Origin: Hoeflea sp. | GTDB lineage: Bacteria; Pseudomonadota; Alphaproteobacteria; Rhizobiales; Rhizobiaceae | Assembly (NCBI RefSeq): GCF_030682515.1 | Contig: NZ_JAUXOD010000121.1 | Coordinates: forward strand, 62,001-126,000 | Direction: 5' to 3' | Length of the DNA stretch: 64,000 nucleotides | Part shown: positions 37,071-45,927 of the stretch, in pieces | Layout: the number at the start of each line of letters is the position of its first letter | Position numbering within the stretch: position 1 is the stretch's first letter | The notes under the pieces: generated by a model | The model's input: the letters and a program-made list of their open reading frames with translations, nothing else | The model's database searches: none | Told to the model about the DNA's origin: nothing | Made by a program: the position numbers and the translations under genes

Positions 37071-37760
37071 TCACGCCGTCCCGGGCAGCCGCCAGTCGAT
37101 CGGCGCAAGTCCGTTCTTTTCCAGAAATGCGTTGGCCTGCGAGAAATGCCGGCAGCCCAAAAAGCCGGTGTGGGCGGACAGCGGCGAGGGGTGGGGGGCC
37201 TTGAGCACCAGGTGGCGGCTCGTGTCGACGAAGGCGGCCTTCTTCTGCGCGTGCGAGCCCCAGAGCAGGAACACAACCGGGTGCGCGAGTGCGTTGACCT
37301 TGCCGATCACCGCGTCGGTAAAGCTTTCCCAGCCGCGGCCGCGGTGCGAGGCGGCCAGGCCGCGCTCGACGGTGAGCACGGCATTGAGCAGCAGCACGCC
37401 CTGCCGCGCCCAGCTTTCGAGATTGCCGTGCTTTGCAGGAACGATGCCCAGATCGGCTTCGAGTTCCTTGTAGATGTTCTTCAGCGACGGCGGCACCCGC
37501 ACGCCCGGCTGCACCGAGAAGCACAGCCCGTGCGCCTGGCCCTCGCCATGATAGGGATCCTGCCCGAGAATGACGACCTTCACCTTATCGAGCGGCGTCA
37601 GCGCAAGGGCGGCGAAATAGTTGGGCTCCGATGGAAAGACCTGTTTTCCCGCGTCGATCTCGGCTTTCAGGAAGGACCGCAGCTCGGCCATGGAGGGACT
37701 TGAGAGTTCGCCCGCGAGCGCTGCCTTCCAGCTTGCTTCCAGCATGACCGTCCCGCTCAT
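37071..37760 (-). CDS. ung: Uracil-DNA glycosylase
   Basis: A 229-residue family-1 UDG that removes uracil from DNA. The water-activating motif GQDPYHG has Asp68, and HPSPLS is the second active-site loop. The ATG at 37760 overlaps the moaE stop (ATGA), which argues for coupling; an internal ATG at 37745 is possible. It is the last gene of uvrC-pgsA-moaD-moaE-ung on the minus strand and converges on the ndk terminator. Confidence 0.95.
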   Translation of the reverse strand: MSGTVMLEASWKAALAGELSSPSMAELRSFLKAEIDAGKQVFPSEPNYFAALALTPLDKVKVVILGQDPYHGEGQAHGLCFSVQPGVRVPPSLKNIYKELEADLGIVPAKHGNLESWARQGVLLLNAVLTVERGLAASHRGRGWESFTDAVIGKVNALAHPVVFLLWGSHAQKKAAFVDTSRHLVLKAPHPSPLSAHTGFLGCRHFSQANAFLEKNGLAPIDWRLPGTA

Positions 37761-38257
37761 CCCTTGCGGTGCCATTTCGCCTTGGCCTTGTCGTCGGCGT
37801 CCTTGGCCGAGACCCATTCGCCCGCGCCGCCATCCTTGAGGTGCTCCTTCTTCCAGAACGGCGCATCGGTCTTGAGGTAGTCCATCAGGAACGAGGCGCC
37901 GTCGAAGGCGGCCTGCCGGTGCGGCGCGCTTGCCACCACAAGCACGATGTTGCCGCCAGGCGGGATAGGGCCGTGGCGGTGGATGGCGGTGATGCCCAGG
38001 AGCGAGAACCGCTCGGCAGCCAGCTGCGCAATAGCGCGGATGGCCCGTTCAGCCATGCCGGGATAGTGCTCGAGTTCCAGTGTCGACAGCCGCCCGCCTT
38101 CGTCGCGGCAGAGGCCGGTGAAACTCACCACAGCGCCGATGTCGGCGCGGCCCCCGGTCAGCGCCGCGATTTCCGTGGCGATGTCGAAATCCTGCGCCTG
38201 GATGCGCACGGTGACCGGCGCCGCCTGTGTGCCGGACTTGCCGCGGTCCGCTTCCAT
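37757..38257 (-). CDS. moaE: Molybdopterin synthase large subunit
   Basis: A 166-residue catalytic subunit that converts cyclic pyranopterin monophosphate to molybdopterin using sulfur from MoaD. Conserved parts are [14 protein letters not shown], the [11 protein letters not shown] block, HRHGPIPPG and the active lysines in APFWKKE. The ATG at 38257 is used; a GTG at 38266 overlapping moaD by 8 bases is an alternative. The product would serve the molybdoenzyme at 49369 among others. Confidence 0.95.
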   Translation of the reverse strand: MEADRGKSGTQAAPVTVRIQAQDFDIATEIAALTGGRADIGAVVSFTGLCRDEGGRLSTLELEHYPGMAERAIRAIAQLAAERFSLLGITAIHRHGPIPPGGNIVLVVASAPHRQAAFDGASFLMDYLKTDAPFWKKEHLKDGGAGEWVSAKDADDKAKAKWHRKG

Positions 38258-38258
38258 C

Positions 38259-38516
38259 TCAGCCACCCGTCATCGGCGGAAACAGCGCGATCTCGCGTGC
38301 GCCGCCGATGGCTTCGTCATGGTCGGCATGCTCCTCGTCAAGCGCCGCGCGGATCACGCCCGGCACCTGGAAAGCCGCCTCATATTCCTCGCCAAGGGTC
38401 GAGAGATGGGCGATCAGGTCGCCCACGGTCTTGACCTGTGCCGGAAGCTCGATCTCGTCCGACCCCTTGCCGATGCGCTCGCGCACCCAGGCGAAATAGA
38501 CGATTCTGACACTCAT
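38259..38516 (-). CDS. moaD: Molybdopterin synthase sulfur carrier subunit
   Basis: An 85-residue ubiquitin-fold protein ending in Gly-Gly (FPPMTGG); the C-terminal thiocarboxylate donates sulfur to MoaE. Start MSVRIVYFAWVRERIG is typical. Its ATG overlaps the pgsA stop by 4 bases (ATGA), and it ends 1 base before the moaE ATG. This is a short gene inside a long spurious open frame that begins in pgsA. Confidence 0.95.
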   Translation of the reverse strand: MSVRIVYFAWVRERIGKGSDEIELPAQVKTVGDLIAHLSTLGEEYEAAFQVPGVIRAALDEEHADHDEAIGGAREIALFPPMTGG

Positions 38517-39097
38517 TCGTCCACCACATGTCTGAGCCCGGCCTTGAAATAGTCGTAGCCTGTATAAATCGTGATCAGCGCCGCGATCCACAGCATGCCG
38601 ATGCCGATTTCGGTCGTGTAGGGCAGCACCTTGTCGCCGGCGGGACCGGCGAGCAGGAATCCGAGCGCGATCATCTGCAGAGTTGTCTTCCACTTGGCGA
38701 TCCAGGTGACCGGCACCGAGACCTTGAGCGCGGCGAGATATTCGCGCAGGCCCGAGACCAGGATCTCGCGGCACAGGATGATGATCGCCGCCCAGATCGA
38801 CCAGCCGGCGATGGTGCCGTCGGCGGCCACCAGCAGCAGGATCGAGGAGACCAGCAGCTTGTCGGCGATCGGGTCGAGCATGCGGCCGATATTGGAGGTC
38901 TGGTCCCAGATCCGGGCCAGGTAGCCGTCGAAGAAATCGGTGATCGACGCGATGGCAAAGATTGCAAGCGCGGTCCAGCGGGCGAAATCCGATCCATGCA
39001 GCCGGCCTTCGATGAAAAAGCACAGCACAATCAACGGGACAGCGAGAATTCGCCCGTAGGTCAGCATGTTTGGCAGGTTGAGCGCGCTAGACGCCAT
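38513..39097 (-). CDS. pgsA: CDP-diacylglycerol-glycerol-3-phosphate 3-phosphatidyltransferase
   Basis: A 194-residue membrane enzyme for phosphatidylglycerol phosphate, the first step to PG and cardiolipin. The CDP-alcohol transferase motif DGYLARxxDQTSNIGRMLDPIAD (starting near residue 56) is intact, with about five helices around it. Start MASSALNLPNMLTYGR is chosen because the extra ten upstream residues are not family-like. uvrC-pgsA-moaD order is conserved in many alphaproteobacteria. A second member of the family lies at 57346. Confidence 0.92.
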   Translation of the reverse strand: MASSALNLPNMLTYGRILAVPLIVLCFFIEGRLHGSDFARWTALAIFAIASITDFFDGYLARIWDQTSNIGRMLDPIADKLLVSSILLLVAADGTIAGWSIWAAIIILCREILVSGLREYLAALKVSVPVTWIAKWKTTLQMIALGFLLAGPAGDKVLPYTTEIGIGMLWIAALITIYTGYDYFKAGLRHVVDE

Positions 39098-39214
39098 GGG
39101 GCACCCCGTTGTCCGGATTTCGCGCAAGATGCGCGGGAGCGCCCCCCAAGGTCAACCGCTTCCCGGTCGCTTCGCGCGCAAATGCCGCAATTATGATCGG
39201 ATTTGGGCGCGGCC

Positions 39215-41308
39215 CTACCGGTTTTCCTCATGAAAATGATTGTAGATCAGCTCCGCCACCGCCTCGGAGATGCCTTCGACCGTCATCAGGTCATCGACGC
39301 CCGCGCGTGAAACGGCCTTGGCGGTGCCGAAATGGTGCAGCAGCGCCCGCTTGCGGCTGGGGCCGATGCCCGCGATCTCGTCGAGCGGATTGGCGACCAG
39401 TTCCTTCTTGCGCCGCGCCCGGTGCGAGCCGATGGCGAAGCGGTGCGCCTCGTCGCGCAGGCGCTGGACGAAATAGAGCACGGGATCGCGCGGCGGCAGG
39501 GTGAAATCCGGCTTGCCCTCGACAAAGAAGCGCTCGCGCCCGGCCTCGCGGTCCATGCCCTTGGCGACGCCGATGGCGGTGATCTTGTCGGCGATCCCGA
39601 GTTCCTCGAATATGGCCCTGACCGCGCTCATCTGGCCCTTGCCGCCGTCGATCAGCACCAGGTCCGGCCAGGCCGGCATGCCGGCCGGCGCGATCATGTC
39701 CGCGTCATCGGCCGAGGCCTCCTCCGGCTGGATCGGGCCTTGGTCGCCATGCTCCTTGATCAGCCGCGAGAAGCGGCGCTGCATGACCTCGCGCATCATG
39801 CCGAAATCGTCGCCCGGGGTGATCTCGGTCGATTTGATGTTGAACTTGCGGTACTGGTTCTTCACGAACCCCTCGGGGCCCGCGACGATCATACCGCCCA
39901 CCGCATTGGTGCCCATGATGTGGGAGTTGTCGTAGACCTCGATGCGCCGCGGCGGATGCGGCAGGTTGAAGGTCTCGGCCAGCCCCTTGAGCAGGCGGGC
40001 CTGCGAGGCGGTCTCGGCCAGGTTGCGGCCATGGGCCTCTCGCGCATTGTTGAGCACCTGGTCGACCAGCTCGCGCTTTTCGCCGCGCTGCGGCACGCTG
40101 ATCGTGGTCTTGCGTTCCATGCGCACGCCAAGCGCCTCGGCGAGCAACTCCCGGTCCTCGAAATCGTCCGACACCAGGATCATCCGCGGCGTCGGCTTGT
40201 CGTCGTAGAACTGGCCGATGAAGGCGCCCAGGATCTCGCCCGCGGCGAGCGACGGGTCGGCCTTGGGGAAATAGGCGCGGTTGCCCCAGTTCTGCCCGGT
40301 GCGGAAGAAGAACACCTGGATGCAGGCCATGCCGGCATCGTGGTGGATGGCGAAGACATCGGCCTCCTCGACCGTGCGCGGATTGATGCCCTGGTGGCTC
40401 TGCACGTGGCTCAATGCCGAAAGCCTGTCCCGGTAGACCGCCGCGCGCTCGAAATCGAGATCCTCGGACGCGGACTGCATCGCGGTCGACAGCTGCGCCT
40501 TGACCGCCTGGCTGCGGCCGGAGAGGAAATCCTTGGCCTCGCCCACCAGGCGCCCGTAGCCCTCGGCGTCGATCTCGCCGGTGCAGGGGCCCGAGCAGCG
40601 CTTGATCTGGTAGAGCAGGCACGGCCGCGTCCGGCTTTCATAGACGCTGTCGGTGCAGGTGCGCAGCAGGAAGGCGCGCTGCAGCGCGTTGATGGTGCGA
40701 CCCACCGCGCCGGCCGAGGCGAAGGGGCCGAAATAGGATCCTTTTCGCGATCTCGCGCCGCGGTGCTTGAAGATCGCCGGCGCCGCGTGGTCGCCGGTGA
40801 TCAGGATATAGGGGAACGACTTGTCGTCGCGCATCAGCACGTTGAAGCGCGGCTTCAGCCGCTTGATCAGGTTGGCCTCAAGCAGCAGCGCCTCGGTCTC
40901 GGTGCGCGTGGTGACGAATTCCATGTTCGCCGTCTGCGCGATCATGCGGACGATGCGGTTGGAATGACCTCGGCCCTGGGCGTAATTGGTCACGCGTTTC
41001 TTCAGGCTCCGCGCCTTGCCCACATAGAGCACATCGCCGGCCTCGTTCATCATCCGGTAGACGCCGGGCTGGTTGGGCAGGTGCCTGACAAAGGCCTGGA
41101 TCACCTCGGCGCCCTTGAGACCCGGCGTGGCGACGGGGCTTTCGTTCCACTCGATGCCCGCCACATCGGCGACATCGGCGGGCAGGGGGGTGTCGGCCTC
41201 GGCGAGATCGTCCTCCTCGGCATCGGTCTCCGCATAGATCACGCCGCCCTCGGTCTGGACGGCGGTCTGGGGCGCTTCGGGAGAGGTGGGGTTTGGCTTG
41301 CGAGTCAT
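39215..41308 (-). CDS. uvrC: UvrABC excision nuclease subunit C
   Basis: A 697-residue nucleotide-excision repair nuclease. An acidic 70-residue N-terminal extension precedes the GIY-YIG domain ([20 protein letters not shown]) for the 3' incision. The UVR motif, the Cys cluster [13 protein letters not shown], the RNase H-like 5' nuclease domain ([20 protein letters not shown]) and a C-terminal helix-hairpin-helix ([32 protein letters not shown]) follow. It leads the uvrC-pgsA-moaD-moaE-ung run and is divergent from the cupin gene. Confidence 0.96.
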   Translation of the reverse strand: MTRKPNPTSPEAPQTAVQTEGGVIYAETDAEEDDLAEADTPLPADVADVAGIEWNESPVATPGLKGAEVIQAFVRHLPNQPGVYRMMNEAGDVLYVGKARSLKKRVTNYAQGRGHSNRIVRMIAQTANMEFVTTRTETEALLLEANLIKRLKPRFNVLMRDDKSFPYILITGDHAAPAIFKHRGARSRKGSYFGPFASAGAVGRTINALQRAFLLRTCTDSVYESRTRPCLLYQIKRCSGPCTGEIDAEGYGRLVGEAKDFLSGRSQAVKAQLSTAMQSASEDLDFERAAVYRDRLSALSHVQSHQGINPRTVEEADVFAIHHDAGMACIQVFFFRTGQNWGNRAYFPKADPSLAAGEILGAFIGQFYDDKPTPRMILVSDDFEDRELLAEALGVRMERKTTISVPQRGEKRELVDQVLNNAREAHGRNLAETASQARLLKGLAETFNLPHPPRRIEVYDNSHIMGTNAVGGMIVAGPEGFVKNQYRKFNIKSTEITPGDDFGMMREVMQRRFSRLIKEHGDQGPIQPEEASADDADMIAPAGMPAWPDLVLIDGGKGQMSAVRAIFEELGIADKITAIGVAKGMDREAGRERFFVEGKPDFTLPPRDPVLYFVQRLRDEAHRFAIGSHRARRKKELVANPLDEIAGIGPSRKRALLHHFGTAKAVSRAGVDDLMTVEGISEAVAELIYNHFHEENR

Positions 41309-41548
41309 TGCGGGATCTTATCAGGCTCCGGGCAGGTCCGGGCAAGAGGCTGTGTCGTGTCCTGCCGGTATCTGGAGGGAGCGGGGCGCTTTATCAAGCA
41401 CGCACCACTCCCACGCAGATAGGACTGCTGCCAAAAACCGGCGGGACAAGCCTGTAAAGCCCGTTGCGCGAAAGCTGCCTGCCTTGCATGAATCGCCTCA
41501 TGTGAAATCCTCACGCCTCGGATCTGTCCGCAAACAGGAGACACTGAC

Positions 41549-42067
41549 ATGGCTGTCAAACGGCCCGCCTGCATCGCCCACTGGTCCGAGGTCGAAGGCC
41601 CGGACACCGCGCGCTACCGCAACGACGACGAGCTGCTGGGCATCGGCGCGGCCCTTGGACGGCATTTCGGCCTGGACCGGCTGGGTATCCATCATGTGCG
41701 CCTGCCGCCGGGGCGCCGCACCTCGTTTCCCCATGCCGAAAGCCATGAGGAAGAGTTCGTCTATGTCCTCGAAGGCGCGCCGGATGTCTGGCTCGACGGC
41801 GTCCTGCACCGGCTGGCGCCGGGCGATTCGGTTGGCTTCCCGGCTGGAACCGGGCAATCCCACAGCTTTCTCAACAATTCCGACGCCGAAGTTCGGCTCA
41901 TGGTGGTGGGCGAGACCAGCAAGGACGAGAACCGGATCTATTATCCGGTCAATCCCGACCGCAAGCCTCTGCGCGACGACTGGTGGGACGATGTGCGGGT
42001 GCGCGAGATGGGGGATCATGACGGCATGACCGATCTCGAGCGCGCGCGCCGGGCGAACAGGGCTTGA
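41549..42067 (+). CDS. Cupin-domain protein
   Basis: A 172-residue single-cupin protein. The first metal-binding motif includes His66 and Glu67-69 (HAESHEEEFVYVLEG) and the second includes His105 (GTGQSHSF), so a metal is likely bound. C-terminal half is rich in Asp and Arg (DDWWDDVRVREM). Similar proteins are annotated only as cupins; no substrate is suggested by neighbours. AGGAG precedes the ATG. It converges on the SDR gene across a hairpin at 42081. Confidence 0.85.
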   Translation: MAVKRPACIAHWSEVEGPDTARYRNDDELLGIGAALGRHFGLDRLGIHHVRLPPGRRTSFPHAESHEEEFVYVLEGAPDVWLDGVLHRLAPGDSVGFPAGTGQSHSFLNNSDAEVRLMVVGETSKDENRIYYPVNPDRKPLRDDWWDDVRVREMGDHDGMTDLERARRANRA

Positions 42068-42080
42068 GCCGACGTCTGGC

Positions 42081-42104
42081 GGCCGCACTGCGACCGGTGC
42101 GGCC
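42081..42104. terminator. Hairpin between convergent cupin and SDR genes
   Basis: Perfect 8-bp stem GGCCGCAC / GTGCGGCC (42081-42088, 42097-42104), 8-base loop, no T run. Lies between two convergent stops, so a shared terminator is plausible. Confidence 0.5.
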
Positions 42105-42114
42105 CGTGTCTTGG

Positions 42115-42876
42115 CTACTCGCCGACGCCAGTCACATCCGGCGTCTGCCAGGCCAGATGCTGGCCGCCGTCGAGCGCGATCATCTGGCCGGTCACCGAGC
42201 GGGCCTCGTGCAGATAGCGGATGGTGGCGCCGAATTCGCCGAGATCTGGACCGCGGCCGAGCGGCACCGCGGCCGCCTGCCGGGCGAAGTCGTCGGCGTC
42301 CTGGCGCTCGTTGGCGAGCGTCGGGCCGGGGCCGATGGCATTGACGCGGATGCGCGGCGCCAGCGCCTGCGCCATGGTCCGGTTGGCGGTCCACAGCGCC
42401 GATTTGGACAGCGTGTAGGAGAAGAACCGCGGCGTGAGCTTCCACACCCGCTGGTCGATGATGTTGACGATGAGGCCGTCTTGCCCTTCGGGCAGGCCGT
42501 CCGCCATGGCCTCCGCAAGGATCAATGGCGCCTTGAGGTGAATGGCGAAGTGGCGGTCGAACAGCGCCTCGTCGAAGGCGCGCACATCATCGTCCTCGAA
42601 CACCGAGGCGTTGTTGACGATGATGCCGGGCCAGCCCAGACGGACCGAGACCTCGTCATGCAGCCGGCGCACCTCGGAACTCTGCGACAGGTCGGCGAGG
42701 AAGACGTCGGCCGCGCCGCCTTCGGCCCGGATCAGGCCGGCCACCGCCTCGGCCTCCGCACCGCTGCGGTTGGCGTGGATGGCCACGTGGTAGCCATGCG
42801 CGGCGAGATCGAGCGCGATGGCCTTTCCGATCCGGCGGCCCGCGCCCGTCACCAGAACCGTTCCCCTGCTTGGCAT
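42115..42876 (-). CDS. FolM/PTR1-like short-chain reductase
   Basis: A 253-residue SDR. The nucleotide motif is TGAGRRIG (10-17), the TGxxxRxG form found in pteridine reductases, not the usual TGxxxGxG. The catalytic serine is replaced by Asp141 (NIIDQR), with Tyr154 and Lys158 kept, again as in PTR1 and FolM. These enzymes reduce dihydropterins or dihydrofolate with NADPH. The pattern therefore suggests a pterin reductase; no folate gene is adjacent. Start at 42876 chosen from family length. Confidence 0.82.
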   Translation of the reverse strand: MPSRGTVLVTGAGRRIGKAIALDLAAHGYHVAIHANRSGAEAEAVAGLIRAEGGAADVFLADLSQSSEVRRLHDEVSVRLGWPGIIVNNASVFEDDDVRAFDEALFDRHFAIHLKAPLILAEAMADGLPEGQDGLIVNIIDQRVWKLTPRFFSYTLSKSALWTANRTMAQALAPRIRVNAIGPGPTLANERQDADDFARQAAAVPLGRGPDLGEFGATIRYLHEARSVTGQMIALDGGQHLAWQTPDVTGVGE

Positions 42877-42928
42877 CCCATAGTCCCCGGCGGTTGCGCG
42901 CCAGACAGCCGGCGGCGGATTGCAATTC

Positions 42929-43867
42929 TCAGAACACCGAGAAGATATAGACCCCGAACGCCGCAAGCATAGCCAAACCGCCAAGCTTTTTGATCGGCAC
43001 GTTCCAGTGCGCCAGCGCCACCACCAGCAGGCCCGCGGCGAGCATGACCCACATGTCGATCGCCACGATGCGCGGATCCACGTCCAGCGGAATGACCAGC
43101 GCGGTGCCGCCGAGAATCAGGCCGATGTTGAAGATGTTGGAGCCGACCACGTTACCGATCATCACCGCGCCGGATTTGCGCCAGGCGGCCATGACCGAAG
43201 TCACCAGTTCCGGAAGCGAGGTGCCGACCGCGACGATGGTCAGGCCGATGACCGTTTCCGAAGCGCCGAGCATGCGCGCGATCGCCGAGGCGCTGTCCAC
43301 CGTCAGCCATGCCCCGATCGGCAGGCCGATCAATCCCCCGATGATGAAGACCGCGACCACCCAGTTTTGCTGTGGCACGCCGGCCACCTCGTCATGATAA
43401 TCCGGCACGCTGGCGATCTGGTGCCGTCGCGCCGCCCTGATCTGCCAGCCGAGATAGAGCGCGATCACGGTGAGCAGGATGGCCCCGTCGATCCGGTTCA
43501 AGGGGGTGAGCCACATCATGACCATCAGCATTGCGGTGAGAACCAGCATCACCACCAGCGACACGCCAAGGCCGTCCTCGCGGCAGTTGATGCTCATCAG
43601 CAGCGCCGGGGCGCCGAGCACAAGCAGCACATTGGCGATGTTGGAGCCGATGATGTTGCCCACGGCGATGCCCGACACGCCCTCGAAGGCCGCCTGGAGG
43701 GAAACGAACATTTCCGGAGCGGACGTGCCAAAGGCCACGACGGTCAGGCCGATGATCAGCGGATCGATGGAGAGCTTTTCCGCAAGCGCCACGGCGCCGC
43801 GCACCAGATAGTCGCCCGCAAAGACAAGAACGACCAGGCCCGCGATCAGGGTCAGAATGCTCAACAT
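42929..43867 (-). CDS. Na+/Ca2+ exchanger (CaxA/YrbG family), copy 2
   Basis: A 312-residue inner-membrane protein with two alpha-repeats: AFGTSAPEMFVSL with GNIIGSNIANV, and VGTSLPELVTSV with GNVVGSNIFNI. It differs from copy 1 in the first repeat (GTSAPEMF versus GTSMPELL), so the two may differ in ion preference. About ten helices. The ATG at 43867 gives a membrane-first start (MLSILTLIAGLVVLVFAG); ribosome-binding site weak. It is divergent from the outer-membrane protein gene. Confidence 0.9.
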   Translation of the reverse strand: MLSILTLIAGLVVLVFAGDYLVRGAVALAEKLSIDPLIIGLTVVAFGTSAPEMFVSLQAAFEGVSGIAVGNIIGSNIANVLLVLGAPALLMSINCREDGLGVSLVVMLVLTAMLMVMMWLTPLNRIDGAILLTVIALYLGWQIRAARRHQIASVPDYHDEVAGVPQQNWVVAVFIIGGLIGLPIGAWLTVDSASAIARMLGASETVIGLTIVAVGTSLPELVTSVMAAWRKSGAVMIGNVVGSNIFNIGLILGGTALVIPLDVDPRIVAIDMWVMLAAGLLVVALAHWNVPIKKLGGLAMLAAFGVYIFSVF

Positions 43868-44207
43868 GCCGGGGAACACCGCTCGCAATTACAGTTTGGT
43901 TGAGACCGACATATAGGTGTCAGGTCCCGGGGCGCAATGCATCGCGCGCTGAGCCCGCCTGGCGGAGACCGTTTGACGCGCTGGCGGCAAGCCTTGTTGC
44001 CATTCCGCAACAGTCGGGTGTGCCTTTGTTCCGCCGCCGTCTTTCCACATTTCGGCTTCGTGGGCGCCGCATTCGGTGTCCATCTTGGGTCAAGTCGAAA
44101 GCGGGCTTCCCAACCGTCTTGCGATTCAGACCCTCTGCGTTGTGGAGGGTCGGAACAATTTCATGCCCTCTGTGTTGAGTAGGGCTGGAACCAACAAGGA
44201 GAATAAA
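43868..44207. other. Long leader region before the outer-membrane protein gene
   Basis: 340 bases without a convincing gene between the divergent exchanger and outer-membrane protein genes. Short open frames here have no ribosome-binding site. A TTGACG at 43972-43977 has no good -10 at the right distance. The stretch ends in the strong AAGGAG site of the downstream gene. No known riboswitch or small RNA is recognised. Confidence 0.45.
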
Positions 44208-44843
44208 ATGCGTATTCGTAAACTGGCACTGCTGGCTGCCGCTCTTTCCCTGCCGCTCGCCGGCCCCGTGCTGGCCGCGGACGCGATCATGGAGCAGCCT
44301 CCCCAACCTCCAGTCGCTGAAATGATGCCGCAGACCTATTTGTGGGCTGGCGGTTACCTCGGCGGTTATGGCGAGTACAAGTGGGGCGAATTCGACGCAG
44401 CTCCGGGCGACGCCAACGGCTTCGGCGGCGGTCTCTACACCGGTTACAACTGGCAGTCGGACAACATCGTCTACGGTGTGGAAGCCGACCTGGGGTATTC
44501 CTGGGCTGATGGCGCCGCACTTGGCGTAGTCGGCGAACAGGGTTTCAACGGCTCGCTGCGGGCGCGTTTGGGTGTGGACGTCAATCCGTTCCTGATCTAC
44601 GCAACCGGCGGTGTCGCGGCCACCCGCGCTGAACTCACCAATGCGGTCGGCTCGGACACCAACACCCATTTCGGCTGGACCGCCGGTGCGGGCGCCGAGG
44701 CGTTTGTGACCGAGAAGATCACCACCCGTCTTGAATACCGCTACACCGACTACCAGTCGAAGAACTACAATCTCGGCGGCACCAACGTGTCGACCGGCTT
44801 CGACGATCATTCGGTCCGTCTCGGTATCGGCATGAAGTTCTAA
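44208..44843 (+). CDS. Outer-membrane beta-barrel protein (Omp25/Omp31-like)
   Basis: A 211-residue exported protein. Signal peptide 1-23 (KLALLAAALSLPLAGPVLAA), then alternating amphipathic strands with many Gly, Tyr and Trp and the C-terminal GIGMKF, whose final Phe is the barrel-assembly signal. It belongs to the small porin-like family common in Rhizobiales. A short Pro-rich stretch (MEQPPQPPVAEMMPQ) follows the signal. AAGGAG lies 7 bases before the ATG, and a strong terminator follows, consistent with high expression. Confidence 0.9.
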   Translation: MRIRKLALLAAALSLPLAGPVLAADAIMEQPPQPPVAEMMPQTYLWAGGYLGGYGEYKWGEFDAAPGDANGFGGGLYTGYNWQSDNIVYGVEADLGYSWADGAALGVVGEQGFNGSLRARLGVDVNPFLIYATGGVAATRAELTNAVGSDTNTHFGWTAGAGAEAFVTEKITTRLEYRYTDYQSKNYNLGGTNVSTGFDDHSVRLGIGMKF

Positions 44844-44871
44844 TCGCTCTCTCGCGAAACGAACATTGAAG

Positions 44872-44905
44872 AAGAGCCCGGACGGGACACCGTCCGGGCT
44901 CTTTT
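44872..44905. terminator. Bidirectional terminator between omp gene and dgkA
   Basis: Perfect 14-bp stem AAGAGCCCGGACGG / CCGTCCGGGCTCTT (44872-44885, 44890-44903) with loop GACA and a TT tail. Serves convergent genes on both sides. Confidence 0.82.
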
Positions 44906-44909
44906 GCGT

Positions 44910-45290
44910 CTAGACGGCCCAGCCCCACAGCGAGGCCAGGACATAGGCCGCCCACACGCCGTTGGCGAGCAGCAGGCAGAAGACCGCGAAAGAGCCCAGA
45001 TCCTTGGCGTGCTCGGCCATCTTCGAGTAGTCCGGCGACGCATGGTCGGTGAGTTCCTCGACCGCGGTGTTGAGCGATTCGATCGAAGCGGTGAGCAGAT
45101 ACAGCAGGATGGCCCCGACAAATCCCCACATCGGCGCTCCGGCGACGACGAAGACGCCGATGATCAGCGCGAAGGCCAGGGTCTCGTGCTGAAACGCGGT
45201 CTCGCGCCAGAGCCGCCTGACGCCGGCCAGGGAATAGCGGGTTGCGGCGACGACATGGCCGAGGCCGGCTTGCTTTCGCGGTCGATCCAT
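44910..45290 (-). CDS. dgkA: Diacylglycerol kinase
   Basis: A 126-residue membrane kinase with three helices that phosphorylates diacylglycerol released during membrane-derived glucan synthesis. The signature ASIESLNTAVEELTD (68-82) contains the catalytic glutamates, and KDLGSFAVF is conserved. The ATG at 45290 shares one base with the stop of the GST gene (TGATG), so it is coupled to it. The open frame continues upstream but is out of the family there. Confidence 0.93.
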   Translation of the reverse strand: MDRPRKQAGLGHVVAATRYSLAGVRRLWRETAFQHETLAFALIIGVFVVAGAPMWGFVGAILLYLLTASIESLNTAVEELTDHASPDYSKMAEHAKDLGSFAVFCLLLANGVWAAYVLASLWGWAV

Positions 45291-45886
45291 CACTGCCTGG
45301 GCCGCAGCGCGTCCAGCTCGGGGAAGCTCGCCGCGAATTTCGCGCTCCAGCGCTTGAGCTTCGGCCGCCCGCGCTCCCACTTGCCGGGGAACCTCAGCGC
45401 GAGATAGCCGAGCAGGGCTGCGAGCGCCAGGTGTCCGCCATTGAGCGCCTTGGTGCTGCGCGGCATGTTGGCTTCGAGATAGTCCAGCGCCCGGCTGACC
45501 TTGGTCCACTGCTTGTCGATCCACTCCTGGTGGATCATCTCCTCGGGGCGGAACCGGCGCTCATACATGATCGCCAGCAGGCAGTCGCAGATCCCGTCGC
45601 AGAGCGCCTCGAGCACTTCGACCTCGGTGCGCTTGACCGCGTTGCGCGGGTAGAGCCTTTTGGCGCCGGTGCGGTCGAGATACTGCATGATCGCGCGGCT
45701 GTCATAGACCGCCAGGCCCTCGTCGGTGACCAGCGTGGGGATCTTGCCGAGCGGATTGGCGTCGAGGAGGCCGGCCGGCGCGGCGACGGTGTCGGTCAGC
45801 ACGCCCTCGGCGTCGATGCCTGCGAGTTTTGCCGCCATCCGCACCTTGGCGGAATAAGGAGAGGCCGGGGAGTAGAGGATTTTCAT
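45290..45886 (-). CDS. Glutathione S-transferase family protein 2
   Basis: A 198-residue GST: N-terminal SPASPYSAKVRMAAKLAGI with the active-site Ser/Pro region, NPLGKIPTLV with the cis-proline, and YDSRAIMQYLD for glutathione contact, then an all-helical domain with DKQWTKVSRALDYLE. Distinct from the GST at 35688. Starts at 45886 or 45895 are both possible; a GAAAG site 9 bases before the shorter one favours it. It is coupled to dgkA. Confidence 0.86.
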   Translation of the reverse strand: MKILYSPASPYSAKVRMAAKLAGIDAEGVLTDTVAAPAGLLDANPLGKIPTLVTDEGLAVYDSRAIMQYLDRTGAKRLYPRNAVKRTEVEVLEALCDGICDCLLAIMYERRFRPEEMIHQEWIDKQWTKVSRALDYLEANMPRSTKALNGGHLALAALLGYLALRFPGKWERGRPKLKRWSAKFAASFPELDALRPRQ

Positions 45887-45927
45887 CGGTTTCATCTTTC
45901 GTTGCTTCGATAGAGCGTCATCCCGGG

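Noticed and set aside
41286-42029. Plus-strand frame overlapping the cupin gene in another phase
   Set aside because: Arg/Ser-rich translation without motifs; the cupin frame has metal ligands and a good ribosome-binding site.
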